Source: Gossypium raimondii (Eukaryota; Streptophyta; Magnoliopsida; Malvales; Malvaceae). From it: 64,000 nt of DNA. Location: the NCBI RefSeq assembly GCF_025698545.1, contig NC_068569.1, positions 5,580,001-5,644,000 on the forward strand. Direction: 5' to 3'. Positions 11,961-24,337 of the stretch are shown piece by piece. How positions within the stretch are numbered: the stretch's first letter is position 1; every line of letters starts with the position of its first letter. The notes under the pieces are model-generated. The model made no database searches. It saw only the letters and a list, made by a program, of their open reading frames with translations, and was not told where the DNA came from. The position numbers and the translations under genes are program-made.

Positions 11961-14514
11961 AAGTAAAAAAAAAGTAAAAGTAATGTCAATGGGTTTTTGC
12001 GTTATCTTTACTTTTGGAATATTCTAGAGAACTTGACTTGGTGAATCAAATATGTAGTTATTTAGAGCTTTACTCTTAAAATTTTCGGTAACCTTGAGTG
12101 ATTTTCTTTTTATTCAGAATCAGAGTTTAATAAATTATGTTTCACAATTTATTGTCACCATCATCAACAAAACCCTCGGTCATCTCCTATTGTTCATTAA
12201 TGTCATTGTAATTGAAAATTAATTTAATTACTCTATTAATTGTCAACTTTATATTTCTCATTATTGAGACATTATAAATAGATTCACGACTGGTTAAAGA
12301 ACTTTTAGAACTTTGGCGTTCAAACTCTCAAAAACTATTTCTAAAAAAACCCCTCTTTTAACTTATTAATTTGCTCGGTCTTATTTTTAATCATACACCG
12401 TTTTTCTCTATCTTGCCAACTACCACTTGTTGTTGTGCTAAATGTTATCGAATTTACTGCAATTTTCTTCTCTGCCTTATTTCAATGCATCTCATTCACT
12501 TATTTGTAATATTTATTTTCTCCACCAAAAAACCCTATACAAACATAAATTTAATAATTTATTTTTTACAGATATATACATAAATACATATTTAACTTTC
12601 AATAAATAAATTTAAAATAATATATTACAAAATTTGAAAAACAAACTGAATGTATTCATATTCAAGTTTATTAGAGCCAACTCGGCTTATTTTAACAAAA
12701 TTTTTTGTCTATTTTAAATTAAATATTTTATCAAAATTTAGTAGTTGATACAGTTCAATTAAATAATTTAATTCTACAAGTTGGATTTAAATTCTGCCCC
12801 TGCCTTGTCTTTTTAATCCTTAATATTTACTATATTCTTTTAAATTCTACTTATAAAATTTATTTTTTACTAATAATATATCAAATATTTATTTTCCTTT
12901 CATCAAAACCATAACTTAACCTTTAAACAAATTCAATTATTGGGAGGCAAGATAACCTAAAATAAGAAAACGGTCGTCTCAACTCTCAAGGCTCAAGAGC
13001 AACCGGTCAGCTCTTTATTCATTTCTTTATTATTATTTTTATAAACTCTTCAATAAATTAAAATCAGAGGTAAACAAACAACCCAAATAAATAAACACAT
13101 AAAACCACACCAATGATGTGTCCACGCTTTGTTTTGACCAACCTCCAATCTAAATTATGCTATGAATTTTGTTAACCACCCGTTAATTGAAAATAAATAA
13201 ACTTTTCCAAGTCTAAAAACTGAAATGATAAGAAATTTGAATTCTTTAATTAGGACCGGTCGGTGCTTTATTTTCTAATATGAAAATGAATTTAAAAAAG
13301 CATAAAATTTGTAGTTCATATGCTAATAATTAATTTTTTAACACTATAACTTATTATGTCCATAACTAATAAAAAGCGTCTTCAAACGGTCGTTTTCAGA
13401 AAAAAGAAAAGTGATTATTATTTTCATATATTATATTCATATTAGTCATTACACATTTATACAATATTCAAAAATGCTTTTCGTTAGTTTGGAATTTGGA
13501 TCGGGCAACATTTCCACTGCCCAAACTTTTTTTTTCCCGTAAAATTGAGCTAAGCCACATTTAAATATTAAAACCTTTGAGTCTAATTAAAAGTTATCTC
13601 ATTAACATTTTCTAAACGTAGCTTTATTTCTTATTTTTATTGAGTAATTAAAGTTAAGGGTCAACACATGTGGGCTATTGTTGCTGCCCACTTGGTTCAA
13701 GTCTGTGTTTATTATATACCGTGCATGTTTTTTTGATAAATTTTTAATTATTTCTTTTACAAAATTTATATCATTTCTGTTTCTAAATTGTTATAAAATA
13801 TGTCGTGCTTTTTACTGTTTTACCTCTTTAAATTTATCGTTTTACCCTTCAAAAAATCATATAAATAGTTGGGACATTCTCCTCGTTAAACACATGATAA
13901 TACATAAATCACTTTTTTCTCAAAGCTTCTCTGTTCTCGTCGTTTCTGAACTTTTTTCTAGACACTTATTTTTCTAGATTCTTTTTCGAGAAGAATAATA
14001 CCAATCAAATTTCACATTTCTTTATTCAGATGTACAAATATTGAAGTTTTGTGTTAATCTTAGGGAGTGACTTCTATTATGCGATTATACCGATCAAGAC
14101 GAATTTACTTCTAAGGCAATGGTTCTTCCATGGCACAACAATCATTTCATTTATTTACATACAATTTATTATTTTCTATCGATGCTAACGGTTTATTTTA
14201 CTGTAATATATTTTCAATGCAATGTACTCAATTTTGTTTTACTAAATTATTTATCTAATAAAATATGAATTTTGATTATAGAAAAAATATAATTTGATAA
14301 TTTAACTTAATAGATTTTGACACAATTATATATTTATATCATGTTTATGCTATTTTTATGTTATGCCTTAGATGGATTTTGTTATATTTATATCATGTTT
14401 ATACTATATTCATTTATGCCACAATTTATATGCAATTTTGTATAATTCATAGTAAGTTTTAATTTTAAAATCTTTGTTTGAGAATTGAGTTTTAACTTGT
14501 TGGTATAAATATTG

Positions 14515-14640
14515 TTGTCAGTGCAGGAGGACATGGCTTCGAGTATGTTGAAGCGCATTATCGTTTTATTTAACAGTTGAGGAGGAAATATAAATAGTTC
14601 TAAACATTCTATATATATAACCTACGAATCATTGTGCTAG
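14515..14640 (+). repeat. SINE-like or other dispersed repeat fragment
   Basis: The text AGTGCAGGAGGACATGG, then CTTCGAGTATG, recurs in related form at 27165-27215 (AGTGTAGGAGGACATGAG, then TTTCGAGTGCAT). The (G/T)TTCGAGT core resembles a decayed RNA polymerase III B box, which suggests a tRNA-derived SINE. Both copies are on the plus strand and are heavily diverged. The assignment is tentative. Confidence 0.35.
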
Positions 14641-15459
14641 GAAGTAAATAAATAAAAAATTTAATATAATTTTTAGAAGTATAGCGAAGAACATCATTTA
14701 TGTTGAAAAATCTAACTTTTTTCTTTAAAAGTTTGTGCTTTTAATTCGATAATTCATGTATTTGATTGTGTTATAGTTGTATTTAAAGTATTTTGTATTT
14801 ATATATTTAAAAAAATAAAAGGTCGATATTTATATAAATTTCAATATGCTAATATTCATGTTATATAAATCTTAAAACATTCGCGTATCTTACAATCATG
14901 TGTGTCCAATATTATTAATTGTTACTCTTTTCTTCTGAGCTTTGTGTGATGATGAAGAAAATAGAAAAGGTTAATGACAAATTATTGTACTATAGGCTAA
15001 ATGGCAACTTGGTATTTTCGCATTACAAGTACATTTAACGAAGTAAGCAAGCAAAACTACTAATGGTAATAAGTTTCAACGTTAAAAATGTTAACTTATC
15101 ATGTTTTGAAATAATTTGAAAATTTTAAATTAAAAAATTTATTATATCTTTTTTTAAATTTAAAATTACTCATACCCTACTTTCAAATCTTAAATAAAAA
15201 GATATCAAATTTGATTATATAAAGTTAGATAAGCTAAATCGTGAGTAGTTAGATGGTTAAGAAATTTGAAAATAACATATCAAAGGCGTAAGTAAAAATT
15301 AAAACCATTGCAAACAAATCAATGGTTTATTAACCTAAAGCAACTGCAACAGTAAAATTAAAAGTTAGTCGACAACCAGACAGCAGATATTGTCGTATTT
15401 CTTACCATTTCCTTTGGCGTTGGTTGGCCTCGACGAAATAAAAGAACTAAAAGAATTAA

Positions 15460-15467
15460 TATATAAA
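15460..15467 (+). promoter_or_regulatory. Candidate TATA box of SCAB1
   Basis: TATATAAA lies about 60-70 bases before a pyrimidine-rich stretch (15520-15760) that looks like the SCAB1 leader. A leader intron is likely, with donor ATCT-GTAAGTTCC at 15761 and an acceptor shortly before 16158. This rests on position and motif only. Confidence 0.35.
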
Positions 15468-16002
15468 GCAATAAAATTTAAAAAATAAAATAAAATAAGA
15501 AGTAAAATCCGAAGGAGGCCGGCCTTTTTCTTCTTCTTCTTTCCGCCCTCTCCTTTTCAAAAAGTTGAACAACCAAACGCCACTGAAAAAAAATTCATTG
15601 CATATTCTCTTTCTCTCTTTATTTTTCTTTTCATCTTCTGCTGTTTATTTTTTAATTTTCTAACGTAATCCTTAAACTTCTCTTCCATTTCATTCTATCT
15701 GACCCTGTAATCTATTTCGGCTATTTAATTTCCTTTTGTTTTCACAAATTTTCTTGATCTGTAAGTTCCAATTCTTTTTTCTTTTTCCTTTTTATTTTTG
15801 TGTTGAATTAGGGTTTTTGAATTCAGATAACCAAATATTCTCTCTTATTTGCACGTGTTTAAAGTGGTGTTTTGTTTTGGTTAGAGCTTGGAGATTTTCT
15901 TTTTTGTGATTTAAAACAAAAAGTTATCTGTAATTTATTTTTTCTTTCTCTTTTTCTGGTTTGCATTTGGCCATGATTGAATTGCCGCTGCTATTATTAT
16001 AT

Positions 16003-16091
16003 TAATTAAGTTGGTTAATACTAATCAACATTTTGTTTTAAGCTGCTTTTGGTCATAATTTTCCTTTCTCAATTACTTTGTAGTAATTTCG
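16003..16091 (+). repeat. Direct repeat copy 1 (SCAB1 leader intron)
   Basis: About 88 bases beginning TAATTAAGTTGGTTAATACT and running through CAACATTTTGTTTTA and TTTCCTTTCTCAA to TTTGTAGTAATTT. A near copy lies at 16732-16819 in the first coding-region intron. Only a handful of substitutions separate them. Confidence 0.8.
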
Positions 16092-16157
16092 AATCCTTTT
16101 TCAGAAGCCAGAAATTTATTTATTTTTGATGATCTAACAGAGTTTCAGTTTGGAACA

Positions 16158-19100
16158 ATGACGAGGGTAAGTCGTGAGTTTGGCAATACTATGCAAAAGG
16201 AAGCAGCTTCAGCTGTATCAGCTGATGTGATATTTGCTTCGAGTCGTTTTCCCAATTACAAAATTGGGGCAAATAATCAGGTTGTGGATGCCAAAGAAGA
16301 CCCTAAAGTTTTGACCATGAAGGAGGTCGTTGCACGTGAGACCGCCTTGTTACTGGAGCAGCAGAAACGCCTCTCTGTTCGTGACCTTGCTAGTAAATTC
16401 GAGAAGGGGTTAGCTGCTGCTGCTAAGTTGTCTGAAGAGGTCAACTTCATTTTAAGTTCGTTTACTTATGCATTGTGGAATTATTTTAGATAGACTGATA
16501 TAGATATTTGATTAAATTGCCTAATATTAGATTGACTTATTTTATCATTATGAAGAGTTCTAGGAATTGTAGATAGGTTGGTGGGAACTTCGTATAAGTT
16601 ATCTCAGTTTTGTAAATGAATGACACTAAGATCAGTACAATAGTAAATTTTGTTTTATGGGTTGTTTATCGTTTTTTATGCATCTTGGAATGTCACTGGA
16701 TTGAGGAAATGAGTCTTCTCTCTGAGTATAATAATTAAGTTGGTTAATACTAATCAACATTTTGTTTTAACCTGTTTTTGGTCATGATTTTCCTTTCTCA
16801 ACTATTTTGTAGTAATTTAAAATAGTCCATTCGAGTGAGTGATTCCTTTGTCGTTTTCTGTTTTTTTCCTGTTCAAAGTCTAGAAGCATTAAGACTGTTA
16901 TTAATTCTTGACCACTATGGATTTTCATTTGAACAATTTTGTAAGCTATTTCTTTAATGGATTCAGGCTCGACTCAGAGAGGCAGCTTCATTGGAGAAAC
17001 ATGTCCTTTTGAAGAAGCTTAGAGATGCTCTGGAATCTTTGAAAGGGCGTGTAGCTGGAAGAAACAAGGACGATGTGGAGGAAGCAATTGCCATGGTTAG
17101 TCTTCTAGTTTGCTTTTCTACAATTGGATATATGAGTGATATGCCAGATGTATTTATCATAGTTTTGAAAGTTAAATGCTAGTATTTAAATTGCAGTGCT
17201 ATGTTTTGTTTAATAAAACGTTGCTATTATCTTGATGCATAGAGAAATAATGTTAAGGGTGAAAGTTGTGAAGAAAAGAATATGGTGTAACTTTACAGTG
17301 CATGTGGATGGAGAATTTTAAAATTTTAAAGAAATTCGAATATAAGGTATATTAAAATGTTTCATTTCAAAATGGTAGTTGTAATTGTTTTGTTTGGATA
17401 AATACTTTTAGAAGAAAATTTAAATTATTGGAATTTTATGAGATAAGAAATAATTATAAAGAAGAATAATGGTATTAAAAATAAAAATAAAAATGCAATA
17501 TGGGCATCATTATATTTGTAAAAGTATATTAATATTAAAGCTTCCAATGTTTGAAATGTTCTCTTTTAATCCCTCGTTGTATCTTCACCCCTTGCGTGGT
17601 TTGCCTGAAAATGTCAACATGTATTCTTGTTAATATATTTTGCCTGCTAACTTCAAATGAGGCGATAAAGACCATTAATTGTGGAATCCCAGGTGGAAGC
17701 TCTTGCAATTCAGCTGACTCAAAGAGAAGGGGAGTTGCTTCAAGAGAAGACAGAAGTGAAGAAACTAGCAAATTTCCTTAAGCAGGTAATATAACCTATG
17801 AATATGATAAATCCTGGATGATGTGCCATCCCTGTTTTTGGATTTCATAATAACTTAATTTTATTTTTTTAGGATGCATATTTAGATAATGAATATATCT
17901 GGAAATGCTGAAGAAATTAAATGTATTATTTTTGTTACATATACATGCAGCGCTTCGTAAGTGTTCTTTTTTTGTATGAGAGATACTGTAATAGCTTTTA
18001 TATTATTTTGCTCCACATTTATATATTCTAAATGTATCATCATGAGTAAGCAATGATTTGTAAGTGTCTTTTCCTGAGCTGAATAGTTAATAGGTATGAC
18101 ACCTTTTGGTTAGATATTTTAGTTTAGTGGAAGAATGACTTCTTCTTTATTGAAGTGCTTATTTTTTTGGCTGCGGTGATGTAGTTTATGTTATGGTTCT
18201 CTAAAGTTCACTTACGTATATTTTGGGATTGGAGTGTGAGGATATCCTATTGAAATTTGAATTAAGAAAATAGTTTAGGAAATTTTGTGCTTGCTATTTC
18301 TAGTTAAACAGTGCTATTATCCTAGAGCACTTAATGCAGCTATTCTTTTTGAGGCCTGCCTTAACTTTAATTTTTTTTACCTCATCTTTTTTGATTTGTT
18401 TAGTTGGTTTTGCCTTGTTATGATTGCTGTTGTTGAACAGTTACTGATTCAGTGGCAGTAGAAATGCTTAGTTTGATGCTTTCTGATTATACTGGTACAC
18501 TTTTATTGTCCTTGCTCACTTCTAATAGAAAAAGGCTGTTTTCACAGTGTCTGTGAGTAACTGGGTCAGGGTCCATAAATTATTTGCTTAATTCCTTCTT
18601 TTTTTTTCAACTTCAATGCATAGAACACATTAAATTTTCCTTTACTGCTTTACTTTTGTATGCTTGTGTCTCCATATAGGCTTCTGAAGATGCTAAGAAA
18701 CTTGTTGACGAGGAAAGAGCTCATTGTCGAGCTGAAATTGAGAGTGCAAGAGCAGCAGTTCAGAGAGTGGAAGAGGCCCTTCAGGAGCAAGAACAAATAT
18801 CTCGAGCTTCAGGCAAACAGGTTATCTTATTTTAAAAATGTTCTGTGTATTGACTTTTGAAGTTTGGTTATGGGAATATCCATTGTTAAAGCCTACCTGG
18901 TAAATGCATCAAGATTTTACTAATACTACTGCCCTCTTTCCACATTTTTGACTGTGAAATATCTATTACTTAGACATTTCTTAATTTTACTATCAATTAG
19001 TACTAATTTTATACTGTTTTCTTGTGAGCCTCTCATGTTCTCCATAGAAGTTTCTACTTTGTGCTTTCTTATTGTGGAAGTTCTTTCTATATTTTTGCAT

Positions 19101-22100
19101 ATTTTTTAGAACAGAGATTTTGCATGAATTTCAGGATCTGGAAGAGTTAATGAAGGAGGTGCAAGAGGCTAGACGGATCAAAATGCTGCACCAACCAAGC
19201 AAGGTTTATCTCAGATCTGTAACTTTTTTTTTTATTTTTTTCTTTACATCATAATTCGTAGGTATTTAAAACTTTCTTTTAAATTATTTAGGTCACTTGT
19301 GGGTTTACGTCATAATTCTTAAATATTCAAAAGCGACAAAGAAGTTGTGTGGGACCATGTGCACTGTTTTTGCACATATATGTATGTATATTTTAAATAT
19401 AATTGGCTGGTGTAGGCAGAGGTAAGGTACCTATTATTTGAGCCTTTTTTTCTGTTGCTGTTGCTTTTCAAGTGAAGAAATAAAAGAAAAGGAAAGGACT
19501 TGTTTGGTAACTCCATTCTTAAGAAAATAAATGAAGCAAGTATGGTTTTTAAAGATATATTACCAAATGGCAAGTCTTATACTGTTATTATTGCCACGGC
19601 CCCTTCTTCGCCCTTTTCAAACAGAATTTACAGGAAAAAGGGAAATGCACTTCCTAGTGATGAATACCTTTCTTCTTGAACATAAAAATCGTTGTTAGAG
19701 CATGAACATCTGCTTAGACATTTATTCTGTGGCATTCCTCCACAGATAGGGTGAGGAAACAATGAAAATGAAGTGGGATGTATAGTGTTAAATGCTGGAA
19801 TTTGACTTGGAGCTGAATGTTGGAGTTTGACTTATGGGGACAAAGCAGATGCTGAGGGTAACCTTCAGGTCCATATCGACTAGAATTTTGTTAAAATGTT
19901 GCATTATTAAGTTCTCTGTCTGGTCTGTTGCAGAGAACTCTCTAATTGAATGATGGCTTGTCTTCAGTGGCAAAATGAATAAAGCTACGGATGGACTTGT
20001 TTAATGTTTGCACGAAAAGCTAATATTATATTAATATTTGTAGAAGCATCCTCTTATATGTATGTTTTGTGGCATGGCATATCAAATCGACAACATGATG
20101 CAAGATCTTATTTCAATTCATTTTAGTTGAAATAGTGGGTGAGTTACTAACATCAATTTGCAGGTTATGGATATGGAACATGAGCTTCGTGCATTAAGGA
20201 TTCAACTTGCAGAGAAGTCAAAGCATTCCTTACTACTTCAAAAAGAGGTTTGCCTTTTACCATTTAGTTCTGGATTTTCAATCCAACTCTTCTGATTCAT
20301 TCATTTTCTAATTTCTTGCAGGCATTTGTGTGGAATAGTGGTTCATCTACTCCGTTCTTTTTCTTTAATCATTGACTTCTTTAACCTTCTGCTTTGCTTT
20401 ACTGTTTTTGCAGCTAGCAAGAAGCAAGAGAATGGAGAAAAATATATCTCATATATATGAATTAGACGGTGCTGAAACTTTAGGTTCATATTTGCGGATT
20501 AAACCTTGCTCTGATATTGCTCCCGAACTTGCCGAATGCTCAATTCAGTGGTATCGTATTTCATCTGAAACTAGCAAAAAGGAGCTTATATCAGGTAAAG
20601 ATGGCAATCTTCTTTACTCTTTATGTTTACTGAACGGGTGCTGTTTAATGCAGGGAGACTGTTTTTCTAAGTGAAAGAAATTAATGTCATAATGCATTTT
20701 ATAGTGTCTTCATTTGCTTTCTTCTGTTAATTGTTATCAGTAAATATGCCAATATCTTGTTGCTCGTCGTGCTGTATTTTGTTATCTCTTCAGCCAATCA
20801 TTGTTTCAATACTTTCTATTCCTTATAGCTGAACACCATCGCTGCTGGAAATAAATTTTTGTGATTTATTTTATCAAGGTTGGAGGTAAATCATGAAAAG
20901 TAGTATTGCCCATGTGTGCTACTCTTTAATTCAATTGACTTGGGCACTGGTTTTCTATTTCTTGATGTATTTGTAGATCAATTTTGGTATTCATTCTTTC
21001 TACCTTCTAGAGTTTAGGTTAAGGACTGACATATAGAGAAATTGACTATAAAGTCATTATTTAGATAATCTCCTTTTTTTTTTTTTAAATAAAAATAACC
21101 AGTTGACCTGCCGGGTTTTTTGTCCTGGTTATTTTTTATTATTGTTTTATGAATTCTTTTATTTAATTATTGTTGAACCGGTGGTCTAACTGGTTCAGTA
21201 CTTACAATATTGATGTGGAAAGTGATTGGGACAGGCTGTTTTTGCTTAAGTGTACTTTATCATAACAAATAATTCCTGTAAGCTACTTGGAAATCATGAC
21301 ATAAGAATTATTTAGATCAAGATGCTAATATCTGACTCTTGTGGGTAACAGAATGATCTTGTTCCTATTCGGATCTGATTTTGTTCATCTATCTTGGTTA
21401 ATCCAGGTGCTAGCAAATCAGTTTATGCTCCAGAGCCTTTTGATGTTGGTCGAATCCTGCAGGTTGAGATTATTTATGATGGCCAGCTAATTGTATTGAC
21501 AACTGCTGGTGCTATTGATCCAGGTTTGTGTTTTTTATAGTGCCTACTTATAATTTTTATTTCTTATTATTTATTGAATTTTAAAACTTTTGTTTCCTTG
21601 TTTGCGAGAGCAGCTGCTGGTTTGGGAAACTATGTGGAGGCACTTGTGCGGAAACATGATGTTGAATTCAATGTATGTTATCCTACTTAAAAATCCCCCC
21701 TTATATGGCTAAACTAGTAGTGTTAACCTTTAATTGGTTTTGGTTCTTCAATTAGGATTTCATCGACTCTTTCTATATTACTCATAGTGTTAGCTTTGCT
21801 AAAATTTTTTGTTTAGAGCAGATAGTAATAAGAGTTTCCACCTTGAACCGGCTTTTTACTGACCAAAAAAGAAAATACACTTTGAATTGACTTTTTATTC
21901 TAGTTAAGGTGCAATGTGATTGATATCTTGTTAACCGTGGTTCCTAGGGAAATGATCTCTTCTCTGTTTATTTCTTGTACGAGATACTGGATTGTTATAT
22001 GAATAGGTCTAACATGCTGCTTCTGCTCATCAGAGCATTGAGGATCTATCCTTTCTAGAATTTTAAACCATTAACAATCCCTTAGAACATAAAGCCTTTA

Positions 22101-24226
22101 AATTGCAAAAAAGAATTGCTTAATTCAGTGTTCCTGCACCAAGCAGTACTTCCTGTACAGCAACCTTCTTTGATGCTAGCGGCGGTTGCCTGGTTACCAA
22201 TAAACCAGAATTCGCTTGTTGACCTCTACCCATCATTGACCCAATAGGCTCTACGATCTTTCTAGCACTCGTTCATCAGTGTCTTGCAACTTACTTTTCA
22301 TCTCATCTGTTTCACTGGTTTGAGGTGCAGCTGGATGCGTGAAAATCTGTTACTTGTATCTGCTGGGGAGAAAAAAAGACTATTTACTATTTTGTTTTTG
22401 CTTTTAATTTTGTTTATTTATTTATTTATTTATCTTTCAGTCAAAATAAAATTTTATTAAACCCAAAGGGTGGAACTAACCAAAGGTTAAGAAACTGCAA
22501 CACATACACACATTTAGGGCCAGTTCTTCATTACTTTTGAAAAGTGCTTTTGAGAATTGCTTTTGAAAAGTTTGGTTTAAAAATTGAGTGTTTAGCATTG
22601 CTGTCAAAAAGTTCTTTTGAGAAATAAAATGTCAATTTTAGATATGTTATTACAAGTAACAAATATGCATTTAAATAATATTTAAATTAGTTAATATTAT
22701 TATATTTTAGTAAGAATATAAAAATTATTATAACTTGTTGTTAATATTTTAACATATGAAATATAAATTTTAAATATTTTAAGCAATAAATATTAATTAT
22801 TTATAAAATTTAATTAGAATATATAAATTATATTTTAAATATTTAAATATAACCATTAAATATTTGTAATTAGTATTTTAAAAAAATATTTTTTTTATTT
22901 TTAATTAATGATTTTAACACAATTGTAATTAAGCACCAAGAAAAAAAATAAAAATACCATATTATTGGAGGGGTGAAAAAGTAATTAAGCACCAAAAGTG
23001 CTTTTGGGAGAGGAAAAACTAAAATTTTTAGCTTCTCATTTTCAGCTCATTTTTAGAAATGTTTTTGAAAAGCACTTCTGAAAAGCTAAAAATTTCAGCT
23101 AAAAGCAGCTTGTTCTTCACAGCTTTTTTTTCAAAAGTGTTTTTGGAGTCAGAAGTGTTTTTTTTAAGCAATGAAGAACTGGCCCTTAATCCACGTTTTA
23201 ATACCACTGTAAGGAACACCTAGACATAATAGAAAACAAAAGCAGTTTAGAAACCATAAAACAGATCTTCAAAAAAAAAGAGAAGAAACCATAAAACAGC
23301 GGCCTAGAAACTCCTGCAAGCACCAAAACAAATACAAACACAACCTACATCAAAATGACATTAAAAAAAAACCTCAGGACAAAGAACACCAAAATACAAA
23401 CGAAATCCAACAATCAAAGTAGAAATTATAACTGAGACCACTTATTGTAGCCCTAAACGAATGGATAATGAATATTTTTCTTATCTTTTGTAAAGATTTT
23501 GACCAATAATTTCTTCATTTTGGCTTCTAATATCATATCATTACTGTTTCATTATTTTATAGGTAGTTGTTAGCCAAATGAATGGTGCAGATCATCCATC
23601 TGAATCTATTCATGTACTACATGTTGGAAAGATGAGGATGAAACTATGTAAAGGAAAGACGACAATTGTCAAAGAATATTATTCCAGCTCAATGCAGGTA
23701 GATTAAGTCGTGTATTTCGCATTGATTAAAGATGTTTCAATATTTTGTCTATCACTAAAGGGAGTAAAAGAGAAATTCTGTGGTTCGAGGATACTTTTGC
23801 TTAATTCCTTCACATTGTTCCTTTTCCGTTTCTTTTGGGTGTTATTATTCAGAAGAAATTATACATTACATAGAATGAGAAATACATGCAAACATATGAT
23901 ATGATCTATCTCTCCCATATTTCTAAGAAACGTGCTAAACATTATACTTCTGATATTCGTATCCTATATGCATACTGTCTCTTTTAAAAAAAAAAAAAAC
24001 TCTTTGTGCTGTTCTTTTAGCTGTGTGGAGTCAGAGGGGGCGGAAATGCAGCTGCCCAAGCATTGTTTTGGCAAGCAAAGAAAGGGTTTTCAGTTGTACT
24101 AGCATTTGAATCAGAGAGAGAAAGAAATGCAGCCATCATGCTTGCCAGGAGATTCGCTTTCGACTGCAATGTAAGTAGCAAATTCAGCCTGTTCAATTTC
24201 TTTCACTGTGAGAATGGTTTTTATTT

Positions 24227-24274
<48 letters not shown>

Positions 24275-24337
24275 TTTTGAAAATGCCAGATAATGCTAGC
24301 CGGACCAGATGGTGGATTTTCTATAGGAACCAAATAG
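16158..24337 (+). CDS. SCAB1: Stomatal closure-related actin-binding protein 1 (SCAB1)
   Basis: Twelve coding exons: 16158-16439, 16967-17095, 17693-17785, 18680-18820, 19135-19203, 20164-20247, 20414-20594, 21407-21523, 21614-21672, 23563-23697, 24021-24170 and 24290-24337 (TAG). All junctions are GT-AG and phases close, giving 495 residues, against about 496 for Arabidopsis SCAB1. The protein opens MTRVSREFGN; ADVIFASSRFPNYKIGAN and KVLTMKEVVARETALLLEQQ follow. The coiled-coil part includes LLKKLRDALESLKGRVAGRN and EEVQ/EARRIKMLHQPSK-type heptads. The C-terminal half, from about residue 285, is the fused Ig-PH domain, with SIQWYRISSE, SVYAPEPFDVGRIL, LCGVRGGGNAAAQ and ESERERNAAIMLARRFAFDC. 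SCAB1 binds, bundles and stabilises actin filaments; Arabidopsis mutants close stomata poorly. The ninth coding intron (21673-23562) carries a MITE and the last intron an (AT)n run. Confidence 0.95.
16732..16819 (+). repeat. Direct repeat copy 2 (first SCAB1 coding-region intron)
   Basis: Second copy of the block at 16003-16091, about 730 bases downstream. It differs at a few places, for example CCTGTTTTTGG against GCTGCTTTTGG. The two copies flank the first coding exon. Confidence 0.8.
22517..23185. mobile_element. Tourist-like MITE (PIF/Harbinger type) in a SCAB1 intron
   Basis: A 669-bp element whose ends are inverted copies: GGGCCAGTTCTTCATT at the left and AATGAAGAACTGGCCC at the right. 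It is flanked by a 3-bp duplication TTA at 22514-22516 and 23186-23188. The sub-terminal parts also pair imperfectly through runs of CACTTTTG/CAAAAGTG type. The inside is AT-rich with no transposase frame. A TTA duplication and a GGGCC terminus fit non-autonomous PIF/Harbinger elements. Confidence 0.85.
24232..24267. repeat. (AT)n microsatellite
   Basis: An uninterrupted run of about 18 AT dinucleotides within the last SCAB1 intron, just upstream of the final acceptor. It is likely to vary in length between accessions. Confidence 0.95.

Larger units (their letters stand above)
10881..15459. other. Long AT-rich intergenic region, no gene recognised
   Basis: About 4.6 kb with frequent poly-A/T and TAAT runs. 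Open frames inside (for example 12371-12583 and 13678-13977 on the plus strand) have no recognisable domain and skewed composition, so they are not called genes. Repeat-like content is listed separately: a degenerate array at 11530-11960 and a SINE-like fragment near 14515. Confidence 0.5.

Noticed and set aside
13678-13977. Open frame of 99 codons in AT-rich DNA
   Set aside because: Rich in Phe, Leu, Ile and Ser as expected from T-rich sequence; no domain and no splice partner.
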